From Endomychus coccineus (lineage: Eukaryota; Arthropoda; Insecta; Coleoptera; Endomychidae), in the NCBI GenBank assembly GCA_958510875.1, contig OY294067.1:60152039-60216038 (forward strand): a stretch of DNA of 64,000 bases, in the 5' to 3' direction. The notes beneath the pieces were generated by a model that was not told the DNA's origin, did no database searches, and was given only the letters and a program-made list of their open reading frames with translations. Shown piece after piece: positions 1-11,591 of the stretch. A program made the translations under genes and the position numbers. Positions within the stretch are counted from its first letter, which is position 1. Every line of letters begins with the position of its first letter.

Positions 1-197
1 GCATAGAACACTGTTCGTTTTCTTCGCACGTATCTCCAAATTCCCACGCATCTAGAAATAAATGAAATTATTATATTTTATTAGTGTATGAAAAAATCCA
101 GCTTTGCCTCTTTATGCTTAACGTCTAAAATGGTTCGTCCAGACTTGAACATTTCAGGCCGAACGAAATGAGCGAGCAGAAACAAGCCGAACAAATA
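1..197. other. no gene seen; possible outer arm of a nested element
   Basis: No coding sequence is seen. The stretch near 133-190 is roughly the reverse complement of about 2395-2445 (shared words include GACTTGAACATTT and CGAAC). The palindrome at 198-2155 may therefore have inserted inside an older inverted-repeat element of which only parts remain. Confidence 0.35.
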
Positions 198-2155
198 TAG
201 TCCAAGCAAAACATGAAGGCCTAATGTTGAATTTTCAGAAAATAACACCTGGAAAAAAAATATGGGCGTATAGGAAATTAAATTTAAAGGTGAGTTACTG
301 TTTCATGCAACTCGATCCGGAATGGCGAACATAACATAAAAAATATATAGATATATCGATTTTTCGTTAAAAAAAAGGCGCTCTCATAAATTGGCTAGAT
401 CTTCTCAGCGGATGGTCCTAGAGTAACGATTCCAGGCTTATTTTCTTCTTGAAGAGTTGTGCTATAGCGTTATTAAAATATAGCGAATTTTTCGAATTTT
501 AAGGGTGAAAAAATGACTCTGAAAAACTGCACCTTTTTTGAACATTTTTTTTCAGATAAGTCTCACAATTTTCATTTTAGGGAAATGTCTTTGACGGAAG
601 TCGATTCCTGATATTTTTTCACGAATTACCAAAAACATTTTTCATCTACGACCTTCTGGACTGGAGATAATTTTTTTATTTCACAAAAATCTGTAAAACG
701 CAATAAACATTTTACAGAAGTGTGCTTTATGCATGCCTATGTTAAATACCTACATTTTCAATAAAAGGATACTAGGATATGTTTCATTGATTGATAGTAT
801 TGGAAATTGAGTAACAAAGTGAAGCGTACGTGGCTGCCGGAGCCTACGGCGGAGTGGGGGAAACAGAGTTCTTCAAAGTGGCTTGTGCTTGCAAAATCTT
901 CAATATCTCGGCTTTTGGATCACGTACAAAAATCGAGATAAACACGAATATCGTATATATTTTCGCCTTAGAAACAAAATAGACTTGGAAATTTTTTTTT
1001 TTAAATTTCTAATATTATTATTTATCATCAAAACAGTATTTTCCTTGTAATACCTCAAATCTTTTGCTTAGTGAATCATACTGACGTTATGCTTGCGAAT
1101 CTCTTTAACAATTATTTAATCATTTCAGTTAATAATTTTTTATGATACAAAATTAAATAAATGCAACATATTAGGGTAAGTTTGAAATTTCATTTATTTA
1201 CAAAATTAATATAAAATGTTTATAAAATCCTCACAATCAAAGTAGCGTTATGCAACAGTCTTATATTAGTTTCACCAGTGTCAACAAGCATAACGTCAGT
1301 AAGATCAATCAACAAAACATATCCTAGTATTCTTTTATTGAAAATGTAGTTATTTAATATTAACATCCAGAACGTACACTTCAGTAAAATGTTTATTGCG
1401 CCTTACAGATTTTTTTGAAATAAAAAAATTATCTCTGGTCCAGAAGGTCGTAGATGAGAAATTTTTTTCTGGTAATTCGTAAAGAAATGTCAGGAATTGA
1501 TTTCCGTCAAAGATATTTCCCTAAAATAAAAATTGTAAAACTTATCTGAAAGAAGCAAAAGACGAAATTTTTTCAAAGTAATTTTTTTATCCTTAAAATT
1601 CGGAAAATCGCTATATTTATTTAATAACATTATATCACAACTCTTCAAGCAGGAAATGATCCCAAAATCGTTACGCTAGGACTATCCGCTGAAAGGATCT
1701 GGCCAATTTATGAGAGCACCTTTTTTTCGAAAAATCAATATATTTCGAAAAATTATTAATAAATCAAATTTAAAAAAAATACTTCTTAAGCTTGCTATGG
1801 GCTATACGTACAGGAAATATCAAGTATGGCAACGTAATAGTTAACGACTTCTCGATACCTCGATTTTTAACGGTTTTTCAGTGGTATGAAAGATATCGAT
1901 AGTTATCAAAACAAATCGATAGATCTATTTGATACCTACAACTTTCTCATTTAACTTTTTTCGATCCTAGCCATAGTTTTTTACTTATTTATGAAAAACC
2001 GCTTTTTGCAACTTTGCTAATTTCTTAGGTTATGTTCGCCATTTTGGATTGAGTTCAGTGAAACAGGAACTCGCCTCTAAATTTAATTTCCTATATGCTC
2101 ATATTTTTTTCCATTTAATAATTTCTGCACGCACTTCTGTCTATAGCTTGGACTA
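198..2155. mobile_element. palindromic (foldback) DNA element 1, 1.96 kb
   Basis: Two long inverted arms, about 198-780 and 1315-2155, face each other around a unique loop. The ends are TAGTCCAAGC and GCTTGGACTA, and both sides carry the 3-bp direct repeat ATA (195-197 and 2156-2158). The arms have diverged by substitutions and small indels, so the copy is not young. The loop (780-1315) holds a GC-richer patch near 830-860 and a smaller nested inverted repeat around GACGTTATGCTT (about 1080-1100 and 1285-1305). There is no open frame worth the name, so it is non-autonomous. The termini and 3-bp duplication match the other palindromes in this window. Its superfamily is unknown to me. Confidence 0.8.
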
Positions 2156-2158
2156 ATA

Positions 2159-3473
2159 GTCCGAACAAATGCTCGATGCTTCAGTACATTTCTCGCGAAT
2201 ATTAATGTTTCCACTTATTGTTCGTCGTAGTGCCTAATTTAGTTCTTATCGATTGAAACAGAACAAGTACAAATAAATAATAGGAAAGTAGTTTGACATA
2301 AACCTAACGGTAGCTTTAAGTGCTTTTTACGCGAAAACTTTCAGCGCGTTCTATTCAGTTCTAATAAACGTCCACACTATGCGAATTCGGTTCGTCCGCC
2401 CTGTTCGTTCTGTAAGTTCGGGCTAAAATGTTCAAGTCTCGACGCACCACAATACATAATATCTCTAAGTTCAGTCAAAAACAAAACAAAAATATTCAAT
2501 AAACATAAACGTTTCGTATAAAACCCCGAATAATTCAGTTAGTATAAAGTGTCAAAAAGTATGGCACAGAAACACGTAACATTTCGAAGACATACCCTTT
2601 GAAAACGAATCTACTAACCTAGAATTGTCACTTGGATATAATATATGTTCTCTTATCTGTTCACTTAATGTTATTACACGCAAAAATGAACTTACATACA
2701 AGCTACTAACATGAAATGCCACTTGGAGATAATATATGTTCTCTTGGGTGTTTCGTTAATGTTATTTCTTCGAAAAATGAACTCTAACCTAGAATTGACG
2801 TTTGGACATGATATATTGTTGTATTTTTAACCACGTTTTTTCTTCTTAAAATTGTAGGTCATCATTTAAAATCCAAACCATCAATTAAATCGATTTTGAT
2901 CTATACTGCCGCGTTATTGTTCAAACCATGGATGATGAAACACTGAGACCTAACCAAAGAATTCTATATAAAAAGAAGATAAGTTGAGAATTTCGGGCAA
3001 CCGAGAAGTTTACTGTCGCATCTTTCGCCCTGACTTTGTCGCAGGAGTTCCCGTTCTAGCCAGCGGTGCAAGCGAAGATTATTAGATTTTATATGCTCTT
3101 TGAGTGGCCTGCTTCGTAAACATTCAAATATCAGAATAACACCACAGCGGATGAGCATAGCTTTTTTCGGTGTAGAGAGAAGTCATTCGACAAACGCAGA
3201 GCGAGAAGTATGAGAAGGACCCTAAACTTCTCGGTCGTACGGCTCATTCATTGGTCTTATGGCACTCATCTTCTCTATATATAGAACTCTTTGGTTCTAA
3301 CGAAACTATCCTGATCTTGAACATCATTACATTACATATGTTGGGATAGTAAGTACACTTAACAATAATACTATGAATAGATTCGAACAGTAGAACTTCT
3401 CAATAGCGGCCACCAAAAATATCATAAAATTTTGTCCGTTTAGAGAAGTGGCTGCTATAAAGGAATACAAGCT
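2159..3473. other. intergenic; short imperfect tandem repeat at 2613-2820
   Basis: No gene is recognised. Two to three imperfect copies of a unit of about 91 bp occur at 2613-2820, each carrying CACTTGG followed by ATAATATATG and a TTAATGTTATT block. The short minus-strand frame at 2964-3158 has no recognisable domain. Confidence 0.5.
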
Positions 3474-3476
3474 CTA

Positions 3477-6400
3477 TAGGCCAGTCGCCAGAGGAAAAAT
3501 TGAGAAAAAAAAATTGAAGGTGTGAATTTGTAGTGCTTTTATACGTATTTTGGTGTGCTGAAAACGGGAAAAATAATCCAAAAATTCCTATAAGTTGGCT
3601 TCAAAAGTTACGGCCATTTTTTGATGCGAAAAAAGACGATTTTCATGTTTTTTTGCGTTTAAAAAGAAAACGGTGGCCCAAATGGAAAAATATGTCGAGA
3701 GACAAATTGTACAAAAAGTGAAAACGCATCGTTTGAGCTGAAATATAAGTAATTTTGAGGTTATGATCTTGATATATGAGCATAATAGTGTTTTTTTGGG
3801 AGAAAACAAATGTTTTTTCTCTCATTCGAATATTGACCAAAAAAATATTCTATTCAAATTGAGAAAAGGTATTTCATATATACTTTCTACAGTGTTTTGT
3901 TTTTTTTTATCTTTCATTTTGGCTTCACAATCGGCCATTCCCAAAAATCCCTAAAACTGAGATTGTTAGCCAAAAAATGGACTTATCGACAAAAAAAAAA
4001 TCTGCACGTAGATTTCAACAAATGTGATACAAAACATCCTTCAATACTGTTTTTGGGGCTCAAAAAAAAATGTAGGACAACTTTGAACATTTCGGACCTC
4101 GAAAAATGTGCAAATTTTTCAGGTTAGAAATTTTTCAGGATGATAAAATTTTTGTTTTTAATATAGTATTGAACGACGAGTATTCTACGCTGAAAAATAA
4201 CTTTTCTAGGTCAATTAGAAGTTGAGATATTGATATAAATGTGTTTGGGCCTCCCCAGAACCCAATTTTGGGCCTATCGAAAAAATTCGGAAATCGTTGG
4301 AAAGTAGACAAATTTTCTGATCTAAATCCAAAAATAAGACCTCGTAGCTGTCTTCATTTCGAATTTAGAGCGCGTTGACAAAAAAAATCACGTGTAAAAT
4401 AATGCAGCGGCTCAAATTTCTATACCGCTTATTAGTCCAGGTAGTTAAGGATGAAAATCGACGATTTTTGTCCGAATTTCCGCGAGGTCTAAATTTGGTC
4501 TACTCTTATGTATTTTGACACGCTGAACACGATGGTGTAGATTAAATTTGGATTAACCTTGTGCTCGAAAAAATATGGCCATTTTCAGGTCCATTTTTTG
4601 CGTTTTGAGACAAAATTATAAGTTTAATGGAAAAATGTTCTGAACAAAACTGTTGGAAAAACTAATACGCAACTTTAGGATTTAGTCTCAAGTCGATTCG
4701 AGGTTGTGGGCCTAAGATAGGGCTCATTTAATGTGTTTTTTGGCACATTGAAAAATTGAGTATATGTTTCAGTTTTTCATATTTTGTTCTGGTGAAAATA
4801 TAATATTTTCATTCTTCTTTTATTTGGTTTTTAGTATTTTGACCTATCTCATTTTTTGGCGTCACAATCGGCATTTTGAAAGATCCGTATTTTGCAAATT
4901 TTTAATCTTATTTTTTTGTTTAAATGTTGAAATTTGTCATGTAACACCCAATAAAAACATCATGTCACGGTCACATATACATGTTCACACGTCTACATAC
5001 GCTCACACATTCACACAAAACGATTATAAGCATTCAGGTGCATGTTAAAATATTTATAAACTAATTTCGCGCGCGGAATCTATTGTACCGATCCTCGCTT
5101 ATTGCCACTACATGGAATTTTGCGCTAAATTTTTATGATGAAATTCGTTATAACTTGGAATTGTGAACGTATCTCCGTACGCTGTTCCAAACTCAAATAG
5201 CCGAAGTATTTTTCTGTAAATTGATTTAAGGTTTTTGTCTATAGGCCCAAACACATTTATTAGCATAGCTTCATTTCCATTCAACCCGAATCAATCTGCT
5301 TACACTTAGAATACTGGCTATCAAAACCTCTAATAGAACCTAGAATTTGGGTTTCGTAAAAAATTTCTAACCTCAAAAAGTTTGGATTTTTCGTTGGTCC
5401 AAAATTTTCAAAATGGCGCTAAAGTTATGTCTCCGGAGCAAAATGCTTGAATTTTGGATATTATATGCAAAATGATGAAGTCTTTCGAATAATTTTGGTT
5501 TTAGATTGATAACATTAGTATTCCGTCTGAAATTCGCAAAATACGGATTTTTAAAAATGGCCGATTGTGACTCCAAAAGATGAGATAGGTTCTAAAAATC
5601 AAATAAAAGGAGAATGAAAATATCATATTTTCACCAAAACAAAATATAAAAAACAAAAACTCTTTGACATATAGTCAATTTTTTAATGTGCCTAAAAACA
5701 CATTAAATTTGCCATATCTTAGGCCCACAACCTCGAATCGACTTGATACTAAATCCAAAAGTTGCGTATTAGTTTTTCCAACAACTTTTGTTCAAAAAAT
5801 GTTTCCATTAAATTTATAATTTTGTCTCAAAACGCAAAAAATCGAAAAATGGACATGAAAATGGCCATATTTTTTCGAGCACAAGGTTAATCCAAATTTA
5901 ATCTACACCATCGTGTTCAGCGTGTCAAAATACATAAGAATAGACCAAATTTAGACCTCGCGGAAATTCGGACAAAAATCGTCGATTTTCATCCTTAACT
6001 GCCTGGACTAATAAGCGGTATAGAAATTTGAGCCGCTGCATTATTTTACACGTGATTTTTTTTGTCAACGCGCTCTAAATTCGAAATGAAGACAGCTACG
6101 AGGTCTTATTTTTGGATTTAGATCAGAAAATTTGTCTACTTTCCAACGATTTCCGAATTTTTTTCGATAGGCCCAAAATTGGGTTCTGGGGAGGCCCAAA
6201 CACATTTATATCAATATCTCAACTTCTACTTAACCTAGAAAAGTTTTTTTAGCGTAGAATACTCGTCGTGCAATACTATATTAGAACCAAAAATTTTATC
6301 ATCCTGAAAAATTTCTAACCTGAAAAATTTGCACATTTTCCGAGGTCCGAAATTTTCAAAGTTGTCCCACTTTTTTTTTTGAGCTCCAAAAACAGTATTG

Positions 6401-6973
6401 AAGGATGTTTTGTATCACATTTGTTGAAATCTACGTGCAGTTTTTTTTTTGTCGATAAGTCAATTTTTTGGCTAACAATCTCAGATTTAGGGATTTTTGG
6501 AAATGGCCGATTGTGAAGCCAAAATGAAAGATAAAAAAAAGAAAAAAACACTGTAGAAAGTATATATCAAATACCATTTCTCAATTTGAATAGAATATTT
6601 TTTTGGTCAATATTCGAATGAGAAAAAAAACATCTGTTTTCCCCCAAAAAAACACTATTATGCTCATATCTCAAGATCATAACCTCAAAATGACTTATAT
6701 TCCGGCTCAAACGATGCGTTTTCACTTTTTGTACAATTTGTCTCTCGATATGTTTTTCCATTTGGGCCACCGTTTTCTTTTTAAACGCAAAAAACATGAA
6801 AATCGTCTTTTTTCGCGCCAAAAAATGGCCGTTACTTTTGAAGCTAACTTGTAGGAATTTTTTGATTATTTTTCCCGTTTTCAGCGCATCAAAATACTTG
6901 TAGAAACATACAAAATTTCCACCTTCATTTTTCAAGCGATATGCTGGATTTCGTTCCTCTAGCGACTGTACTA
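3477..6973. mobile_element. palindromic (foldback) DNA element 2, 3.5 kb
   Basis: This is the largest palindrome in the window. Arms of about 1.4 kb (3477-4910 and 5520-6973) are near-perfect inverted copies around a loop of about 600 bp. The ends read TAGGCCAGTCGCCAGAGG on the left and, reverse-complemented, TAGTACAGTCGCTAGAGG on the right. They are flanked by the 3-bp repeat CTA (3474-3476, 6974-6976). Each arm repeats part of itself: the phrase CACAATCGGC followed by AT-rich sequence occurs near 3930 and again near 4865, and the loop side near 5240-5420 resembles 6190-6370. Frames of up to 145 codons lie inside the arms, appear on both strands and have no domain; I treat them as by-products of the repeat. 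Non-autonomous; transposase source unknown. Confidence 0.85.
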
Positions 6974-7035
6974 CTAGGGAATTATGTGGAAGAAATAACA
7001 ACAACTATATACTTACTATGTATGTACTTACATAT

Positions 7036-7248
7036 CCCGGGAAATAGGTCACATTAACACTTTGTTTTAAATTTTCGTCTTTACGTACGTTTCGGTCTCA
7101 CGACCATCATCAGAAGACTTATTATGTCAAAAAGGGTTTATTAAAACTAATTATAGCACAAGCGTCCATATCGCACAAATTTCAATCAAAAAAGCCCACG
7201 TCTTCGAAACGAACAGAACCACGAAGTGTGAATGTAACCTATTTCCCG
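7036..7248. mobile_element. small inverted-repeat element containing a hammerhead ribozyme
   Basis: A segment of about 213 bp is bounded by inverted ends CCCGGGAAATAGGTCACATT and, reverse-complemented, CTCGGGAAATAGGTTACATT. It has no coding capacity. The left third, read on the minus strand, holds a hammerhead ribozyme core (see 7077-7118). Hammerheads are known in Penelope-like retroelement ends and in retrozymes, so this could be an isolated retroelement end, a ribozyme-bearing MITE, or a chimera. I could not identify a clear target duplication. Confidence 0.55.
7077..7118 (-). ncRNA. type I hammerhead ribozyme, minimal form
   Basis: On the minus strand the order is stem I strand GTCTT, core CTGATGA, stem II GGTC-GTGA-GACC, core GAAA, a short stem III (A-CG / CG-T around a 2-base loop), TA as the UH cleavage site, then AAGAC, which pairs fully with GTCTT. 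All invariant core bases are present and all three stems form. The one departure is an unpaired T between CTGATGA and stem II. A very short stem III is known for hammerheads of Penelope-like elements. Self-cleavage is inferred from sequence only. Confidence 0.7.
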
Positions 7249-7368
7249 AGAATTTTTATATATAATTCATACTGGGTCAAGAATCTTTATTACTATCTTA
7301 CATATCCCTATCTTTGTCAACATTATGTGTGTAACTGGAATACAAAACCACTTTTAAATAACTAAACA

Positions 7369-8700
7369 TTACACTTTTTGAAAAAACTCTTCAATAGAAG
7401 TCTGTTTCAAATTATTCATTTTGGTTTTTGTTACTTCATTCTCACAATTCATTGAATTTGGGAAATATAAAAGATCATTGTTTGTTGTCAATAAAAAATT
7501 GTGTATGTCCTTCATTTTTTCACAAACTTCACTCAAATTTGAACAGATGAACACAAAATCTCTTCCTCAAGGTCACTTTCACATTCTTCATTTTCAATAG
7601 GGTCGGTTGTGCTTTCTTTGTCAGTGAATTCCTGAATTATTTCCCCCAAATTAAATTCTGGGCTCTCTGTTAAGGTGTTCTGATTCGATTAAGAGATATT
7701 TTCCCAGATATAGATTTCATGGCATACTTTTTAAGAGAGAGGACAACTGACCAAGTGAAATGCCATCTTCTTCTACAAAAGGTTCATCTTCTTGAATCGT
7801 TTCCATAAATCCAGCCTTTTGAAAACATTTTTTATAGTCACGAATGGAACATCTTTCCATGCTGCAACTATCCATACCATAGCACTTGACAGATGTTTGC
7901 TTTTCGGCTATTTCAAAATGATCTTCGGTGTTCGTAAGAGTCAAAAGCCTTCTTATCAAAAATGTTCTATATTTTATTTGAAAATTTTGTATTATCCCTT
8001 GATCCATTAGTTGGTAATGAGACGTAAGTGTTGGGAGGTAGAGAAACAATTTGAACCTCTTCCAATTCTATTTTTGGGTGGGAAGTTATCTAAGAATAGA
8101 AGAACTTTTCTATTCTGGATTTACATTTTTTGTCAATATTTTTCAACCAAAAACACATTATCTCTGTTATCCAAGCTTTTTGATTGGATACATGTACATC
8201 AGCTTTGAAACATCGCGGATTTTTGCTTTTTCCTCTAACTAGTAGATAGTATTTCATGTTACAGCAAATTGATCACTCTTGAATGCAAAAGTTTTGTTTG
8301 GCATTGCCAAATAGTATAGTCTGGTTTTATCAGCATTAAAATACCATGTCAGCGGACTCACCACATAGTGGTTTAGGAATGATGTGTCTCTCTGCCAGCT
8401 ATTTGAAACCTTAAATTCGTTAATTTTCAAATTTCTTGAGAATAACATTCACTTGTTTCACACACAAATCGGTTGACCGTCGGCGTCGAGAATTGACCGT
8501 GACCGATTTCAAAGAGTTTTGCTATTAAGAAATTCAATATTATAGAAATAATGTTTGAAATCTCAAAACTGACCTTCAGCAGGGGAGGCCGCTTTTGACA
8601 AGTGGCCGAAATGAGGAATTCACTGTAAATGGTTTTTGAATAAGTGAATATGAATTTCAAAGCTGCATCTGTTGGTTGATAGTTAAGGGGTAAATTATTG
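7369..8700 (-). pseudogene. Tigger/pogo-type transposase, degenerate
   Basis: Pieces in different minus-strand frames line up in the order expected of a Tigger-like (Tc1/mariner superfamily, CENP-B-like) transposase. From the 5' side these are a helix-turn-helix-like piece ending WQRDTSFLNHY (about 8380), FNADKTRLYYLAMPNKTFAF (about 8290), GKSKNPRCFK with AWITEIMCFWL (8130-8230), KVLLFLDNFPP (about 8090), SHYQLMDQGIIQNF (about 8010), CFQKAGF (about 7815) and the tail KQTSIEEFF (about 7385). FNADKT and LLFLDN cover the regions of the first two catalytic aspartates. At least three frameshifts separate the pieces, so it is dead. Ends and inverted repeats were not identified. It lies antisense to nothing recognisable and is independent of the flanking palindromes. 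Confidence 0.8.
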
Positions 8701-9096
8701 ACATGGTGTTTAAGAACTTTTCATAAGTTGGCTGAGAATACAGTGTGTACCAGTTGACTCAAGGCGGTTGTAAAGGTTGTTAGTATCGGCATTTTTAGTC
8801 ATTATACCTAGGAAGTTACTAATATTTGCCATATTAAACTAATCCAGCTTTTTCGGCTTTGAAATATACATTATGATAACTAGGAGAATAAGGGTTCAAT
8901 TATGTGTAGATGTTGATAGTGTCTTGGAACTATTATCAATAATAATAGTGACGAAATATGGAACAGTGGAGGATATAACATAATGGTTTGTGATTCTGAC
9001 GAGGAAGATTGCTATTGGCGTTCGATGTATACAAAATGCTAAATCTTACGCACCGTACACTAGTATTGAGAATGATGCCATCTTCTTCACGATGAA
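8701..9096. other. no gene seen
   Basis: This may include the 5' remains of the Tigger element. No domain is recognisable on either strand. Confidence 0.4.
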
Positions 9097-9099
9097 CTA

Positions 9100-10728
9100 T
9101 AGTCCAGGCAACGAACCAGAAAAAAATATATATATAGTAATCTAGAATTTCGATTTTTTTTTTGCATTTTGTTCCTAACACCCCATAGATCATTCATGAC
9201 TATCAAGACCGCGGGGGTCGACCTTTCTACCTCCCCAAAACAGGGTTTCAACCCCTCAGAGGAATATTCTTATAAAAACAATCCAAACGTTCAGAAAATT
9301 AATGGATTAAGAGCCGAAAATTACCCTCAGTATGTTTTTTGGGTCACTGATCACGATTCCGCCGTTAGTTTTCTCGGAAAAACTCCCTCCAGATGAGAAA
9401 TTTGGAAAATATATATATAATATATAATTTTGTTGCAAAAATGACCTCTGTTATTTTCCCCAAAAAACACTTTCCAGATGGAAAATTCGGGAAATATGAG
9501 ATTTTCCTGAGACGGTTATGAATAATAAAGTATAATTTTGTTACAAAAATGACCCTTAGTATGTTTTTGGGTAGCTGATCACGATTCCGCTGTTATTTTT
9601 CTCAAAACACTCTTTCCAGATGGGAAATTTGAGATTTTCCTGAGACGGTTATGAATAATAAAGTATAACTTTAATACAAAATGACCCCTAGTAGGTTTTT
9701 TGGGTCGTTGATCACGATTCCGCTGTTATTTTTCCCAAAAAACTTTCTCCAGATGGAAAATCCCAAATTTCCCATCTGGAGGGAGTTTTCCGAGAAAACT
9801 AACAGCGGAATCGTGATCAGCTTCCCAAAAACATACTAGGGGTCATTTTTGTAATATAATTATACTTTATTATTCATAACCGTCCCAGAAAAAACTCAAA
9901 TTTCCCGAATTACTCATCTGGACAGTTTTATGGGAAAAATAACATCGGAATCGTGTTCAACGACCCAAAAAACCTACTAGATGTCATTTATGCAACAAAA
10001 TTATACTTTATTATTCATAACCGTCTCAGGAAAATCTCAAATTTCCCGAATTTTCTATCTGGAGAGACTTTTTTGTGAAAAATCACAGCGGAATCGTGAT
10101 CAGCGACCCAAAACACCTACTAGAGGTAATTTTCGCAACAAAATTATACTTTATTATTCACAAACGTCTCAGGAAAATCTCAAATTTCCCGAATTTTCCA
10201 TCTGGAGAGAATTTTTTGGGGAAAATCACAGCGGAATCGTGATCAGCGACCCAAGAAAACTACTAGAGGTATTTTTTTGCAAGAAAATTATACTTTATTA
10301 TTCACAAACGTCTCAGGAAAATCTCAAGTTTCCCGAATTTTCCATCTGGAGCGACCCAAAAAATCTACTGGAGGTCATTTTTCAACAAAATTATAAGTTA
10401 TATATTATATATAAATTTTCCAAATTTCCCATCTGGAGGGAGTTTTCCGAGAAAACTAGCTGCGGAATCGTGATCACCGACCCAAAAAACATACCAAGGG
10501 TCGTTTTCGGCTCTTAATTCATTAATTTTGAACTGTTTTTATAAGAATATTCCTCTGAGGGGTTGCAACCCCGTTTTGAGGGGGTAGGGTCGACCTCCGT
10601 GGTCTTGATAGTCATGAATGATCTAAGGGGTATTAGGAACAAAATGCAAAAAAAATTTTGAAACTCTAGCTTACTATACGAGATATTTTTTTTATTATGG
10701 TCTTTTTCCGTGCTTATTGCCTGGACTA
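9100..10728. mobile_element. palindromic element 3, modular, 1.63 kb
   Basis: The ends are TAGTCCAGGCAA and TTGCCTGGACTA, with CTA on both sides (9097-9099, 10729-10731). The outer arms, 9100-9415 and 10405-10728, are inverted copies. Between them the element is built from repeated units of about 110-140 bp. Units left of about 9770 point one way and those to the right point the other, so the whole is a tandem array folded about its centre. Each unit carries a version of GATCACGATTCCG (or its complement near 9809, 9946, 10091, 10234 and 10465), CTCAGGAAAATC-like sequence, and an A/T block. A 178-codon frame at 9981-10517 only reads through the repeat units and has no domain. The copy sits 6 bp from the end of the hAT relic at 10735. 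Confidence 0.85.
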
Positions 10729-10734
10729 CTAGAT

Positions 10735-11560
10735 CAGGGATCTCCAAACTACGGCCCGCGGGTCAAATCAGGCCGGCCAGTGTCATCAATGCGGCCCGCG
10801 ATAGCTAATGCTTAATTTATTGTTGTTGTGATAAGTTGGATAAAAGACAAAATGATGATAACTGGGTTTTATTTACTTGCTAGGTAAAGCTTACTGACAA
10901 GAATAATACGCAAAAAATTGGAGCCAGCGTACGGCAGTATGATAACGTAAGTCATTTTCTCCAATCTCTTAAAAAAACTTTCGGCTTAGTCGGTGATTCA
11001 GCACAGTGGATTTGATGAAATTAACAACTGATATGACTGGTTTTAGAACTATATCCAAACAGACATATCCAAACATTTCCCGCACAAGAACTGTTGATGA
11101 ATGATATAATGTAAGACTAATGGTTTTGAACCACCATCATTTTCGACAGCCATTGACACAAGAGCAGCCACTCCTTTATTTTGCCTCCATCAGTAGTAAT
11201 AGATTTCAAGTTTTTCCACAAGAAAGCTGGCACGAGTTGCAGCCCCTTGTTCAGTATTGAGTTTCGTAAACAAAAATTGCTGCGATTTCAATCTGCGCTT
11301 CAAAACTTCAAATTTTTCTGTACGAAAACTTCCTGTATATCTTGAGTAATTTTAAAAATGTTTCGTTTCATAATGACGTTTAATGGTTTCATTGCAAATC
11401 AAACATAGGGCCTTCTTACTGAACTCAATTACGAAATATTTAAAGTTCCATTGATCTTCGAATGTTCTCATTTACTGTCTACTTTTCGTTACTGGTATGA
11501 AGATGTCTTTTAAGCACATACGTCCACGTTTCAAAAAGTTACGCACTACTTTATTTCACA
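10735..11560 (-). pseudogene. internally deleted hAT transposase (GTF2IRD2/Charlie-like)
   Basis: On the minus strand, starting near 11480, an open stretch reads DQWNFKYFVIEF, then ALCLICNETIKRHYETKHF, the BED/TTF-type zinc-binding start of hAT proteins related to the transposon part of vertebrate GTF2IRD2. It continues to NTEQGAATRASFLVEKLEI. It then jumps to NKGVAALV and LHYIIHQQFLCGKCLDM, the domain around the HCIIHQ motif, so the middle of the transposase is missing. The rest decays to about 10800. At 10735 the terminal sequence CAGGGATCTCCAAACTACGG followed by GGCCCGCGGG is the usual end of this hAT group. No matching 5' terminal repeat was found upstream. Non-functional. Confidence 0.75.
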
Positions 11561-11591
11561 ACAGAAAGTTTCGCTCCCTTCGCCTTCCCTG

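Noticed and set aside
6567..7004. 145-codon minus-strand frame and its mirror frames in the 3.5-kb palindrome
   Set aside because: It lies within the inverted arm, repeats on the other arm with stops, and has no domain; it is a by-product of the palindrome.
9981..10517. 178-codon plus-strand frame
   Set aside because: It simply reads through the repeat units of palindromic element 3; the repeated peptide follows the DNA unit and has no domain.
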